Source of the DNA: an uncultured Streptomyces sp.
Lineage (GTDB): Bacteria; Actinomycetota; Actinomycetes; Streptomycetales; Streptomycetaceae
Direction: 5' to 3'
Assembly: GCA_946480485.1 (NCBI GenBank)
Contig: CAMLJW010000055.1
Span: forward strand, 1 to 17,395
DNA: 17,395 bases
Every line of letters begins with the position of its first letter. Positions within the stretch are counted from its first letter, which is position 1. Below, piece by piece: positions 6,938-14,591 of this stretch. Made by a program: the position numbers and the translations under genes. The notes below the pieces were generated by a model, which saw nothing but the letters and a program-made list of their open reading frames with translations, searched no databases and was not told the origin of the DNA.

Positions 6938-7058
6938 AGTCAAGCGCGGCGGCGGTTGAAAACATGCCACCGTCTCCCCATTGGCCCTTGCTGTGGCCTG
7001 GTCCACTCGCGTTTCCTCAGTGCCGCACAAACCTTCTTTCACCGAGTGAGGTCAATCC

Positions 7059-7982
7059 GTGTCCAGCACGCTCTCCAACTCCGCCCAGCCCGCTGACAAC
7101 CCTGCGACCGGCACCGCCCGCGTGAAGCGCGGCATGGCGGAGCAGCTGAAGGGCGGCGTGATCATGGACGTCGTCACCCCGGAGCAGGCAAAGATCGCCG
7201 AGGACGCGGGCGCCGTCGCCGTCATGGCCCTGGAGCGGGTCCCGGCGGACATCCGCAAGGACGGTGGCGTGGCGCGCATGTCCGACCCGGACATGATCGA
7301 GGGCATCATCGGCGCCGTGTCCATCCCGGTGATGGCGAAGTCCCGGATCGGCCACTTCGTGGAGGCCCAGGTCCTGCAGTCCCTCGGCGTCGACTACATC
7401 GACGAGTCCGAGGTCCTCACCCCGGCCGACGAGGTCAACCACTCCGATAAGTGGGCCTTCACCACCCCCTTCGTGTGCGGTGCCACCAATCTCGGCGAGG
7501 CCCTGCGCCGCATCGCCGAGGGCGCGGCCATGATTCGCTCCAAGGGCGAGGCCGGCACGGGCAACGTCGTCGAGGCGGTCCGTCATCTGCGACAGATCAA
7601 GAACGAGATCGCCAGGCTGCGCGGCTACGACAACAACGAGCTGTACGCCGCTGCCAAGGACCTGCGTGCCCCGTACGAGCTGGTCAAGGAGGTCGCCGAG
7701 CTCGGCAAGCTCCCGGTCGTCCTGTTCTCCGCCGGCGGTGTGGCGACTCCCGCCGACGCCGCGCTGATGTGCCAGCTCGGCGCAGAGGGCGTCTTCGTCG
7801 GCTCCGGCATCTTCAAGTCGGGCGACCCGGCCAGGCGCGCCGCCGCCATCGTGAAGGCCACCACCTTCTACGACGACCCCAAGATCATCGCGGACGCCTC
7901 CCGCAACCTGGGCGAGGCCATGGTCGGCATCAACTGCGACACCCTCCCCGAGGCCGAGCGTTACGCGAACCGCGGCTGGTAG
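7059..7982 (+). CDS. pdxS: Pyridoxal 5'-phosphate synthase, lyase/synthase subunit PdxS
   Basis: A 307-residue TIM-barrel protein, the synthase subunit of the DXP-independent PLP pathway. It builds PLP from ribose 5-phosphate, glyceraldehyde 3-phosphate and ammonia channelled from PdxT, in a 12+12 complex. The family sequence is unmistakable: [13 protein letters not shown] (32-44), [10 protein letters not shown], the catalytic lysine block [10 protein letters not shown] (K94), [10 protein letters not shown] (161-170; K162 is the second active-site lysine and GEAGTG binds phosphate), and [14 protein letters not shown]. Residues 1-20 are a Ser/Ala/Thr-rich N-terminal extension. The GTG start has GAGTGAGGT about 7 nt upstream. 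pdxT follows after 94 nt, and I see no terminator between them. No divergent PdxR-type regulator is present here. Confidence 0.97.
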   Translation: MSSTLSNSAQPADNPATGTARVKRGMAEQLKGGVIMDVVTPEQAKIAEDAGAVAVMALERVPADIRKDGGVARMSDPDMIEGIIGAVSIPVMAKSRIGHFVEAQVLQSLGVDYIDESEVLTPADEVNHSDKWAFTTPFVCGATNLGEALRRIAEGAAMIRSKGEAGTGNVVEAVRHLRQIKNEIARLRGYDNNELYAAAKDLRAPYELVKEVAELGKLPVVLFSAGGVATPADAALMCQLGAEGVFVGSGIFKSGDPARRAAAIVKATTFYDDPKIIADASRNLGEAMVGINCDTLPEAERYANRGW

Positions 7983-8076
7983 GCCGGCACCGTACGCCGC
8001 CCCTGACGTACAGACACGCGACACACACGCCCTCCGTACACGTACCGCCCTACGTACACAAGGCAGGCATCCGTAG

Positions 8077-8685
8077 ATGAGCAACACTCCCGTCATTGGC
8101 GTCCTGGCCCTCCAGGGCGACGTACGGGAGCACCTGATCGCCCTGGCCGCGGCCGACGCCGTGGCCAGGGCGGTACGGCGCCCCGAGGAGCTCGCCGAGG
8201 TCGACGGTCTGGTCATCCCCGGCGGTGAGTCCACCACCATCTCCAAACTGGCTGTTCTCTTCGGCCTCATGGAACCCCTCCGCGCGCGCGTGCGGGCCGC
8301 AATGCCCGTCTACGGCACCTGCGCGGGCATGATCATGCTCGCCGACAAGATCCTCGACCCGCGCTCGGGCCAGGAGACCATCGGCGGCATCGACATGATC
8401 GTGCGCCGCAACGCCTTCGGACGGCAGAACGAATCCTTCGAAGCGTCGGTCGACGTGAAGGGCGTCGAGGGCGATGCTGTAGAGGGCGTCTTCATCCGGG
8501 CCCCCTGGGTCGAGTCCGTGGGTGCCGAGGCCGAGGTGCTCGCCGAGCACGACGGCCACATCGTCGCCGTACGCCAGGGCAGCGCGCTCGCCACGTCGTT
8601 CCACCCGGAACTGACCGGCGATCACCGGGTGCACGGCCTGTTTGTCGACATGGTGCGCGCCAACCGGACAGCGGACTCCTTGTAG
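8077..8685 (+). CDS. pdxT: Pyridoxal 5'-phosphate synthase, glutaminase subunit PdxT
   Basis: A 202-residue class I glutamine amidotransferase that hydrolyses glutamine and passes ammonia to PdxS. The triad is visible: nucleophile Cys82 in VYGTCAGMI, and His176 and Glu178 in SFHPELT. The oxyanion-hole segment LVIPGGEST (45-53) and the start [15 protein letters not shown] are diagnostic. An AGGCAGG lies ~9 nt before the ATG. The 94-nt spacer from pdxS contains five copies of CGTAC (7991, 8007, 8035, 8041, 8053), of unknown significance. The gene ends 48 nt before yebC. Confidence 0.97.
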   Translation: MSNTPVIGVLALQGDVREHLIALAAADAVARAVRRPEELAEVDGLVIPGGESTTISKLAVLFGLMEPLRARVRAAMPVYGTCAGMIMLADKILDPRSGQETIGGIDMIVRRNAFGRQNESFEASVDVKGVEGDAVEGVFIRAPWVESVGAEAEVLAEHDGHIVAVRQGSALATSFHPELTGDHRVHGLFVDMVRANRTADSL

Positions 8686-8709
8686 GATCTCTGACGTTCG
8701 TACAGAGAT
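8683..8709 (+). promoter_or_regulatory. Candidate yebC -10 box (TAGGAT) overlapping an inverted repeat
   Basis: TAGGAT (8683-8688) begins at the pdxT stop codon and fits TANNNT; no clear -35 is present. It overlaps the palindrome ATCTCTG-N9-CAGAGAT (8687-8693 / 8703-8709). The palindrome could be an operator at the transcript start or a weak pdxT terminator hairpin. The ribosome binding site for yebC (AAGGAG) follows downstream. Confidence 0.35.
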
Positions 8710-8733
8710 GGGTTACGCGAAGGAGACAGGCAG

Positions 8734-9486
8734 ATGTCCGGCCACTCTAAATGGGCCACGACGAAGCACAAGAAGGCCGTGATCGATGCGAAGCGCGGCA
8801 AGCTCTTCGCGAAGCTGATCAAGAACATCGAGGTCGCCGCGCGGATGGGCGGCGTCGACCTGGACGGCAACCCGACGCTGTACGACGCCGTGCAGAAGGC
8901 GAAGAAGTCGTCGGTTCCGAACAAGAACATCGACTCCGCGATCAAGCGTGGCGGCGGTCTCGAGGCCGGTGGCGCCGACTACGAGACCATCATGTACGAG
9001 GGTTACGGCCCGAACGGTGTCGCGGTGCTCATCGAGTGCCTCACCGACAACCGCAACCGCGCCGCCTCCGACGTACGCGTCGCCATGACCCGCAACGGCG
9101 GCTCGATGGCCGACCCCGGCTCCGTCTCGTACCTCTTCAACCGCAAAGGCGTTGTCATCGTCCCCAAGGGCAGTCTGTCCGAGGACGACGTCCTGGGTGC
9201 CGTACTCGACGCGGGCGCCGAGGAGGTCAACGACCTGGGTGAGTCCTTCGAGGTGCTCAGTGAGGCCACCGACCTGGTCGCGGTCCGCACCGCACTCCAG
9301 GGCGCCGGCATGGACTACGACTCGGCCGAGGCCAACTTCGTCCCGACCATGCAGGTCGAACTCGACGAGGAGGGCGCCAAGAAGATCTTCAAGTTGATCG
9401 ACGCCCTGGAGGACAGCGACGACGTGCAGAACGTCTTCGCCAACTTCGACGTGAGCGACGAGGTCATGGAGAAGGCCGGCGCCTAG
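8734..9486 (+). CDS. yebC: YebC/PmpR family DNA-binding regulatory/translation protein
   Basis: A 250-residue protein of normal YebC length. It starts with the hallmark [15 protein letters not shown] and continues with [32 protein letters not shown] (~60-73) and [22 protein letters not shown] (~89-110), all family signatures. YebC-type proteins were first described as transcription factors, and some members act in translation of proline-rich stretches. Which applies here cannot be told from sequence. It sits upstream of ruvC as in many bacteria, but a strong hairpin after its stop suggests separate transcription. The ATG has AAGGAG about 9 nt upstream. Confidence 0.96.
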   Translation: MSGHSKWATTKHKKAVIDAKRGKLFAKLIKNIEVAARMGGVDLDGNPTLYDAVQKAKKSSVPNKNIDSAIKRGGGLEAGGADYETIMYEGYGPNGVAVLIECLTDNRNRAASDVRVAMTRNGGSMADPGSVSYLFNRKGVVIVPKGSLSEDDVLGAVLDAGAEEVNDLGESFEVLSEATDLVAVRTALQGAGMDYDSAEANFVPTMQVELDEEGAKKIFKLIDALEDSDDVQNVFANFDVSDEVMEKAGA

Positions 9487-9504
9487 GGCGCAGACTCCGC
9501 ATCC

Positions 9505-9539
9505 CGGCGGGCCGGTAGGACGTGTCCTTTGGCCCGCCG
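9505..9539 (+). terminator. yebC terminator hairpin
   Basis: CGGCGGGCC (9505-9513) pairs with GGCCCGCCG (9531-9539), and the inner AGGAC/GTCCT (9517-9521/9524-9528) continues the stem. It begins 19 nt after the yebC stop and has no U-tract, as is usual in Streptomyces. It separates yebC from the ruvC promoter. Confidence 0.65.
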
Positions 9540-9542
9540 TCG

Positions 9543-9565
9543 TTGTCGGTGGCAGCGGTTAGCCT
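9543..9565 (+). promoter_or_regulatory. ruvC promoter matching the RecA-NDp/PafBC DNA-damage motif
   Basis: TTGTCGGTG (9543-9551), exactly 8 nt, then TAGCCT (9560-9565). The mycobacterial LexA-independent DNA-damage promoter consensus is TTGTCRGTG-N8-TANNNT, and every defined position matches. Transcription would start near 9572, within the small palindrome CGATC-AAA-GATCG (9571-9583), leaving a leader of ~110 nt before ruvC. That PafBC or an equivalent activator acts here is inference. Confidence 0.75.
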
Positions 9566-9682
9566 GGCGTCGATCAAAGATCGCCGTCCGGGGACCGCAC
9601 CCGTCAATCGAGGAACCCCGATGGCGCTCAACCAGTCCGCGGGAGCGGCGGCGGTTCGGCCGCAGGAAGGGGAGGGGGCGCG

Positions 9683-10264
9683 ATGCGCGTACTGGGCGTG
9701 GACCCGGGGTTGACCCGATGCGGCGTCGGTGTCGTCGAAGGCGTCGCCGGGCGGCCCCTGACCATGCTCGGTGTCGGCGTCGTGCGGACACCCGCGGACG
9801 CCGACATCGGCCACCGCCTCGTCGCCATCGAGCAGGGCCTCGAGCAGTGGCTCGACGAGCACGAGCCCGAATGCGTCGCCGTGGAGCGGGTGTTCAGCCA
9901 GCACAACGTGCGAACGGCCATGGGTACCGCCCAGGCCGGCGCCGTCGCCATGCTCTGCGCCTCCCGTCGCGGACTGCCTGTCGCCCTGCACACGCCCAGC
10001 GAGGTCAAGGCGGCCGTCACCGGCACCGGCCGCGCCGACAAGGACCAGGTCGGCGCCATGGTCACGCGCCTGCTCCGGCTCGACGCACCACCAAAGCCCG
10101 CCGACGCCGCCGACGCCCTCGCGCTCGCCATCTGCCACATCTGGCGAGCGCCGGCCACCAACCGGCTCCAACAGGCCCACGCGCGGGCCCGCCAGGCGCA
10201 GGCGGAGGCCCAACAGCGGTTGGGGCAACAGGCCCAGACACTCGCCCGAAAGGCCACCCGATGA
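9683..10264 (+). CDS. ruvC: Crossover junction endodeoxyribonuclease RuvC
   Basis: A 193-residue Holliday-junction resolvase that makes paired nicks in four-way junctions, working with RuvAB during recombination repair. The four acidic metal-binding residues are present: D7 ([10 protein letters not shown]), E68 (VAVERVF), and D141 and D144 (PADAADALA). Residues ~157-193 form a Gln/Ala/Arg-rich tail ([18 protein letters not shown]) beyond the catalytic fold. GGGGAGGGGG lies just upstream of the ATG. The stop overlaps the ruvA start (ATGA). The 196-nt gap before it holds a terminator, a DNA-damage-type promoter and a possible 30-codon upstream frame (9621-9713). Confidence 0.97.
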   Translation: MRVLGVDPGLTRCGVGVVEGVAGRPLTMLGVGVVRTPADADIGHRLVAIEQGLEQWLDEHEPECVAVERVFSQHNVRTAMGTAQAGAVAMLCASRRGLPVALHTPSEVKAAVTGTGRADKDQVGAMVTRLLRLDAPPKPADAADALALAICHIWRAPATNRLQQAHARARQAQAEAQQRLGQQAQTLARKATR

Positions 10265-10869
10265 TCGCCTTCGTCAGCGGCCCGGTCGCCGCCCTCGCCC
10301 CCGACTCCGCGGTGGTCGAGGTGGGCGGCGTCGGCATCGCCGTCCAGTGCACGCCGGGCACGCTCTCCGGGCTCCGCATGGGCCGGCCGGCGAAACTCGC
10401 CACCTCCCTCGTCGTACGGGAGGACTCGCTGACTCTGTACGGCTTCGTGGACGACGACGAACGCCAGGTCTTCGAACTGCTGCAGACCGCGAGCGGCGTA
10501 GGCCCGCGGCTGGCCCAGGCGATGCTCGCCGTGCACAGCCCGGACGCGCTGCGCCGAGCCGTTTCGACCGGTGACGAGAAGGCACTCACCGCCGTCCCCG
10601 GCATCGGCAAGAAGGGCGCCCAGAAGCTCCTCGTGGACCTCAAGGACCGCCTCGGGGAGCCGATCGGCACCCGTACGGGAGTGGGAGTCCCCGTGAGCAC
10701 GGGCTGGCGCGAGCAACTGCACGCCGCGCTCATCGGACTCGGGTATGCCACGCGGGAGGCCGACGAGGCGGTCACCGCCGTCGCGCCCCAGGCCGAGGCG
10801 TCCGAAAGGGCGCCCCAGGTGGGCCAGTTGCTGAAGGCCGCCCTGCAGACCCTCAACAGAGCGCGCTGA
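10261..10869 (+). CDS. ruvA: Holliday junction branch migration protein RuvA
   Basis: A 202-residue protein that binds Holliday junctions as a tetramer and loads RuvB. The N-terminal OB-fold (1-63) begins [12 protein letters not shown] and contains [12 protein letters not shown]. Two helix-hairpin-helix motifs follow: [17 protein letters not shown] (73-89) and [16 protein letters not shown] (109-124). The C-terminal RuvB-binding domain III spans about 147-202 ([22 protein letters not shown]). The acidic-pin region VDDDER is intact. The ATG is reached by overlap with the ruvC stop. Length and order are normal. ruvB follows after 52 nt. Confidence 0.97.
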   Translation: MIAFVSGPVAALAPDSAVVEVGGVGIAVQCTPGTLSGLRMGRPAKLATSLVVREDSLTLYGFVDDDERQVFELLQTASGVGPRLAQAMLAVHSPDALRRAVSTGDEKALTAVPGIGKKGAQKLLVDLKDRLGEPIGTRTGVGVPVSTGWREQLHAALIGLGYATREADEAVTAVAPQAEASERAPQVGQLLKAALQTLNRAR

Positions 10870-10921
10870 ACCCCTGTAGCCCTGAGCAGCTCACGATCCA
10901 CGACACCGCGAGGCACCCGCA

Positions 10922-12016
10922 ATGAACTGGGACGATACGACCGACGCGACCGCCAAGGAGCGGCTCGTCGGCGCCGCCGCGGAGCGGCTGGTGGACTCTG
11001 CCGCCGACCGCGAGGACCAGACCGTCGAGGCCGCGCTGCGCCCCAGGGACCTGGACGAGTTCATCGGCCAGGAGAAGGTCCGCGAGCAGCTCGACCTCGT
11101 CCTGCGTGCGGCACGCGCGCGTGGCGCCACCGCGGACCACGTACTGCTCTCCGGCGCCCCCGGCCTCGGCAAGACCACCCTCTCTATGATCATCGCCGCG
11201 GAGATGGAGGCCCCGATCCGCATCACCAGCGGCCCCGCCATCCAGCACGCCGGCGACCTGGCCGCGATCCTCTCCTCCCTCCAGGAGGGCGAGGTCCTCT
11301 TCCTGGACGAGATCCACCGCATGTCGCGGCCCGCCGAGGAGATGCTCTACATGGCGATGGAGGACTTCCGCGTCGACGTCATCGTCGGCAAGGGCCCCGG
11401 CGCCACCGCCATCCCGCTCGAACTGCCGCCGTTCACGCTGGTTGGCGCCACCACACGCGCGGGACTGCTGCCGCCCCCGCTGCGCGACCGTTTCGGCTTC
11501 ACCGCGCACATGGAGTTCTACGAGCCCGCCGAGCTGGAGCGCGTCATCCACCGCTCCGCGCGGCTGCTCGACCTTGAGCTCGGCGCCGAGGGCGCCGCCG
11601 AGATCGCCGGCCGCTCCCGCGGCACGCCCCGTATCGCCAACCGTCTGCTGCGTCGGGTGCGCGACTACGCTCAGGTCAAGGCCGACGGCGTCCTCACCCG
11701 GGACATCGCCGCGGCGGCCCTCGCCGTGTACGAGGTGGACGACCGCGGCCTCGACCGCCTCGACCGCGCCGTCCTCGAAGCCCTGCTCAAGCTGTTCGGC
11801 GGTGGCCCGGTCGGCCTCTCCACGCTCGCGGTCGCCGTGGGGGAGGAGCGCGAGACGGTCGAGGAGGTCGCCGAGCCCTTCCTCGTACGGGAGGGGCTGC
11901 TGGCCCGTACCCCGCGCGGCCGCGTGGCGACACCGGCCGCATGGGCGCATTTCGGCCTCACACAGCCTGGCCCGTCAACCGGTGGAACCGGACAACGGGA
12001 CCTGTTCGGGGGGTGA
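10922..12016 (+). CDS. ruvB: Holliday junction branch migration ATPase RuvB
   Basis: A 364-residue AAA+ motor that drives branch migration with RuvA. Walker A is GAPGLGKTT (78-86), Walker B LFLDEIH (126-132), sensor 1 GATTR (175-179), and the arginine-finger segment LRDRFG is at 187-192. The C-terminal winged-helix region includes [13 protein letters not shown] and [15 protein letters not shown]. The N-terminal ~40 residues and the Gly-rich tail ([13 protein letters not shown]) are typical actinobacterial extensions. The ribosome binding site is weak (GCGAGG, ~9 nt before the ATG), so it probably relies on readthrough from ruvA. A palindrome TGCCGCGGCA (12028-12037) and weak CGCAC/GTGCG arms follow the stop, but no strong terminator is evident. 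Confidence 0.97.
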   Translation: MNWDDTTDATAKERLVGAAAERLVDSAADREDQTVEAALRPRDLDEFIGQEKVREQLDLVLRAARARGATADHVLLSGAPGLGKTTLSMIIAAEMEAPIRITSGPAIQHAGDLAAILSSLQEGEVLFLDEIHRMSRPAEEMLYMAMEDFRVDVIVGKGPGATAIPLELPPFTLVGATTRAGLLPPPLRDRFGFTAHMEFYEPAELERVIHRSARLLDLELGAEGAAEIAGRSRGTPRIANRLLRRVRDYAQVKADGVLTRDIAAAALAVYEVDDRGLDRLDRAVLEALLKLFGGGPVGLSTLAVAVGEERETVEEVAEPFLVREGLLARTPRGRVATPAAWAHFGLTQPGPSTGGTGQRDLFGG

Positions 12017-12061
12017 CGGCGCACTTTTGCCGCGGCAGGAACCATGGTGCGATGCTGAGCG

Positions 12062-12117
12062 TTGTTCCTTGAAGGCGGACTCGCTTAGACTCCGCCGATG
12101 CCGCCTTTGTCGGCGGC
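12062..12117 (+). promoter_or_regulatory. Candidate yajC promoter plus leader hairpin
   Basis: TTGTTC (12062-12067), an 18-nt spacer, then TAGACT (12086-12091) resemble a housekeeping promoter. The transcript would start near 12098, leaving an ~80-nt leader. A GCCGCC-N6-GGCGGC hairpin (12100-12117) lies at the very start of that leader. An AAGGAAG precedes the yajC GTG. Confidence 0.45.
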
Positions 12118-12178
12118 GCCACATACCCCCATCCATCAGGCCGCTCACACCGCGGTCGAATGAAGGAAGTTCCGTCCC

Positions 12179-12676
12179 GTGAGTCTCGTGACCCTCCTCC
12201 CGTTCATCGTGCTCATCGGGGCCATGTTCCTGATGACCCGGTCGGCCAAGAAGAAGCAGCAGAAGGCTGCGCAGATGCGCAACGAAATGCAGCCCGGCTC
12301 CGGCGTCCGCACGATCGGCGGCATGTACGCGACCGTGAAGGAGGTCAGCGAGGACACGGTCCTCCTTGACGCAGGCCCGGGCGTCGACCTGCTCTTCGCC
12401 AAGAGCGCCATCGGTTCCGTCCTCGGCGACGACGAGTACAACCGCATCGTCCACGGCATCGAGCACGACCTGAAGTCCGACGAGGCCCTCGTGCCCGACG
12501 ACGCCTCCTCCCTCACCCAGACCGACGAATCCGCCGACTCTTCCGCTGACTCTTCCGACGACACGCCCATCGACCTCGGCAAGAAGGACGCGGCCGACGA
12601 GACCGTGGGCGAGGAGCCGAAGAAGGCCGATGACGCAGAGCTGAAGAAGTCCGACGGCGAGTCCGACGCGAAGTAG
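12179..12676 (+). CDS. yajC: Preprotein translocase accessory subunit YajC
   Basis: A 165-residue YajC, the small partner of the SecDF complex in the membrane. One N-terminal membrane helix (residues ~4-19, VTLLPFIVLIGAMFLM) is followed by the family core RSAKKKQQKAAQMRNEMQPG and VRTIGGMYATVKEVSEDTVLLD (~43-64). The tail from about residue 105 is acidic, Ser/Asp/Lys-rich and predicted disordered, as in other actinomycete YajC proteins. The GTG at 12179 follows AAGGAAG by ~9 nt; a second in-frame GTG at 12188 is less likely. It precedes secD, but a strong hairpin lies between them. Confidence 0.93.
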   Translation: MSLVTLLPFIVLIGAMFLMTRSAKKKQQKAAQMRNEMQPGSGVRTIGGMYATVKEVSEDTVLLDAGPGVDLLFAKSAIGSVLGDDEYNRIVHGIEHDLKSDEALVPDDASSLTQTDESADSSADSSDDTPIDLGKKDAADETVGEEPKKADDAELKKSDGESDAK

Positions 12677-12683
12677 TCATGAT

Positions 12684-12724
12684 CGGGGACCGCGGTGCGC
12701 GCTGCTCGCGCACCGCGGTCCCCG
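12684..12724 (+). terminator. Strong 18-bp hairpin between yajC and secD
   Basis: CGGGGACCGCGGTGCGCG (12684-12701), loop CTGCT, and the perfect complement at 12707-12724. It starts 8 nt after the yajC stop. It is the most stable inverted repeat I found in the window. There is no U-tract, as is normal for Streptomyces terminators. It could equally be a processing or attenuation site. Confidence 0.75.
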
Positions 12725-12748
12725 GGCCATGTGGCTTCGCGGGAAGAC

Positions 12749-12766
12749 TTGACACCATTTCATGGT
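12749..12766 (+). promoter_or_regulatory. TTGACA box with an overlapping palindrome upstream of secD
   Basis: TTGACA (12749-12754) is a perfect -35 hexamer, and ACCAT-TTC-ATGGT (12754-12766) is a palindrome that shares its last base. I find no TANNNT at 16-18 nt spacing, so the promoter is incomplete by eye. Position, after the hairpin and 63 nt before secD, fits a secD-secF-apt promoter. Confidence 0.3.
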
Positions 12767-12817
12767 CGTCCGCGCCGGTGCCCCGATACCCGGCGGACGA
12801 AGAGGGAGAACGTGAAG

Positions 12818-14590
12818 GTGGCAGCACCTAAGAAGGGCAGCCGAAAGCAGGGCGCCCAGGGCAGGCCGGGTCGCACCTTGGCCCTGATCCTGATCGCCAT
12901 CGTGGCGCTCACCGGTGGCATGTTCGCCTCCGGGCACACGACGCCGCGCCTCGGCATCGACCTCGCCGGAGGCACGAGCATCACGCTCGAGGCGCAGAAC
13001 GAGCCCGGCCAGCAGAACGCGATCAACCCGACCAACATGAACACCGCGGTCGAGATCATGAACCGCCGTGTCAACGGGCTGGGCGTCACCGAGGCGGAGG
13101 TCCAGACCCAGGGCGAAAGCAACATCATCGTCAACATCCCCAAGGGCACGAACTCACAGCAGGCCCGCAAGCAGGTCGGCACCACCGCCAAGCTCTACTT
13201 CCGGCCGGTCCTGGCAGGGCAGCCGGCGGGCACGGGCGCGGACAGTGGCAAGGACCCCGCGGATTCCGCGTCGCCGACGCCCTCCGGACCTTCGGGATCG
13301 CCGACCCCCACAAGGCGTTCCGCGTCGCCGACTCCCTCCGCATCGGCCACCACCCAGGGCCGCGCGGTCACGGAAGGCCTTGCCGCAAAGGACAAGGCAT
13401 CGCCGTCCCCCTCCTCGACGCCCAGTGGCAGCGCCTCTCCGCCGGCCAAGTCCCCCGACAGCACCGCCGCGACCGGACTCCCCGCTGACGTGCAGAAGCA
13501 GTTGGCCGCCGTGGACTGCGCCACCGTGAAGGGCCGCGCCGCAGCGAGCGAGAAGGTCAGCGCGGCCGAGAACTCCGCCACCATCGTCGCCTGCGACCCG
13601 AAGTCCAAGTACAAGTACGTGCTCGGCCCGGTCTCGGTGAAGGGTGAGCAGATCGACGACGCCAGTGCCGTCTTCCAGACCCAGACCGGCGAGGGCTGGA
13701 TCGTCCAGATGGTCTTCGACAAGACCGGTGCCAAGCAGTTCGCCGATGTCACCGGCGAGATCGCGGCCAAGGCCCCGCCGCAGAACCAGTTCGCCATTGT
13801 GCTGGACGGTGAGATCGTCTCGGCTCCCTCGGTCAGTACGGCGATCACCGGTGGTCAGGCCCAGATCTCCGGTGGCTTCACCCAGCAGTCCGCCGAGGAC
13901 CTGGCGAACATCCTGTCCTACGGTGCCCTTCCGCTCACCTTCAAGGAGGCGAGCGTCACCACCGTCGACGCCGCGCTCGGCGGCGACCAGCTGGAGGCCG
14001 GTCTGATCGCCGGCGCCATCGGCCTCGCCCTGGTCGTCATCTACCTGCTGCTCTACTATCGCGGCCTGTCGTTCATCGCCGTCACCTCGCTGCTGGTCTC
14101 GGCGGTCCTGACGTACGTGATCATGTCGCTGCTCGGCCCGACCATCGGCTTCGCGCTGAACCTGCCCGCCGTCTGCGGTGCGATCGTCGCGATCGGTATC
14201 ACGGCGGACTCGTTCATCGTGTTCTTCGAACGCATCCGGGACGAAGTCCGCGAGGGCCGGACACTGCGGCCGGCCGTCGAGCGGGCCTGGCCGCGCGCCC
14301 GGCGCACCATCCTGGTCTCCGACTTCGTGTCGTTCCTCGCCGCCGCCGTGCTCTTCGTCGTCACCGTCGGCAAGGTCCAGGGCTTCGCGTTCACGCTCGG
14401 TCTGACCACCGTGCTCGACGTGGTGGTGGTCTTCTTCTTCACCAAGCCGCTGATGACGATCCTCGCCCGCAAGAAGTTCTTCGCGAGCGGCCACCGTTGG
14501 TCCGGTCTGGATCCCAAGCGCCTCGGCGCCAAGCCACCGCTGCGCCGCTCCCGCCGTGTGTCCGCTCCCGTCGACCCGAAGGAGGCGTGA
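12818..14590 (+). CDS. secD: Protein translocase subunit SecD
   Basis: A 590-residue RND-type membrane protein that with SecF uses the proton gradient to pull secreted proteins outward. TM1 spans ~20-37 and is followed by RLGIDLAGGTSITLEA (44-59). A periplasmic-type P1 domain contains MNRRVNGLGVTEAEVQTQG (81-99). Five further membrane segments lie in ~393-550. The TM4 motif ITADSFIVFFERIRDE (461-476) carries Asp464, equivalent to the essential proton-pathway Asp of E. coli SecD. Residues ~137-215 are a low-complexity Ser/Pro/Thr/Ala insertion inside the exported P1 domain. GGGAG lies 9 nt before the GTG at 12818 and only 3 nt before an in-frame GTG at 12812, so I chose 12818; 12812 remains possible (592 residues). 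secF starts one base after the stop. Confidence 0.94.
   Translation: MAAPKKGSRKQGAQGRPGRTLALILIAIVALTGGMFASGHTTPRLGIDLAGGTSITLEAQNEPGQQNAINPTNMNTAVEIMNRRVNGLGVTEAEVQTQGESNIIVNIPKGTNSQQARKQVGTTAKLYFRPVLAGQPAGTGADSGKDPADSASPTPSGPSGSPTPTRRSASPTPSASATTQGRAVTEGLAAKDKASPSPSSTPSGSASPPAKSPDSTAATGLPADVQKQLAAVDCATVKGRAAASEKVSAAENSATIVACDPKSKYKYVLGPVSVKGEQIDDASAVFQTQTGEGWIVQMVFDKTGAKQFADVTGEIAAKAPPQNQFAIVLDGEIVSAPSVSTAITGGQAQISGGFTQQSAEDLANILSYGALPLTFKEASVTTVDAALGGDQLEAGLIAGAIGLALVVIYLLLYYRGLSFIAVTSLLVSAVLTYVIMSLLGPTIGFALNLPAVCGAIVAIGITADSFIVFFERIRDEVREGRTLRPAVERAWPRARRTILVSDFVSFLAAAVLFVVTVGKVQGFAFTLGLTTVLDVVVVFFFTKPLMTILARKKFFASGHRWSGLDPKRLGAKPPLRRSRRVSAPVDPKEA
13264..13341 (+). repeat. 54-nt-period direct repeat inside secD
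   Basis: TTCCGCGTCGCCGAC-x-CCCTCCG-x-A occurs at 13264-13287 and again at 13318-13341 with two mismatches in 24 nt. The period of 54 nt (18 codons) keeps the frame, and both copies encode SASPTPS. It lies in the disordered insertion and looks like in-frame expansion by duplication. Confidence 0.8.
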
Positions 14591-14591
14591 G

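Noticed and set aside
4548..6965. Very long minus-strand open frame (805 codons) across the acyltransferase, pimA and the LemA-like gene
   Set aside because: It is antisense to three recognised genes and arises from the lack of AT-rich stop codons in high-GC DNA. Its product is Arg/Gly/Asp-rich without any family features.
6857..7096. 79-codon frame encoding Arg-Lys-Leu/Pro repeats through the 9-nt tandem array
   Set aside because: It uses CGA, AAA and CTT codons that are very rare here, and overlaps the pdxS start in another frame. The repeats look structural rather than coding.
12107..12129. TTGTCGGCG-N8-TACCCC upstream of yajC as a second DNA-damage promoter
   Set aside because: The spacing fits, but one position of the upstream box and the final T of the -10 box are wrong. 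A better ordinary promoter lies just upstream, and a damage response makes little sense for yajC.
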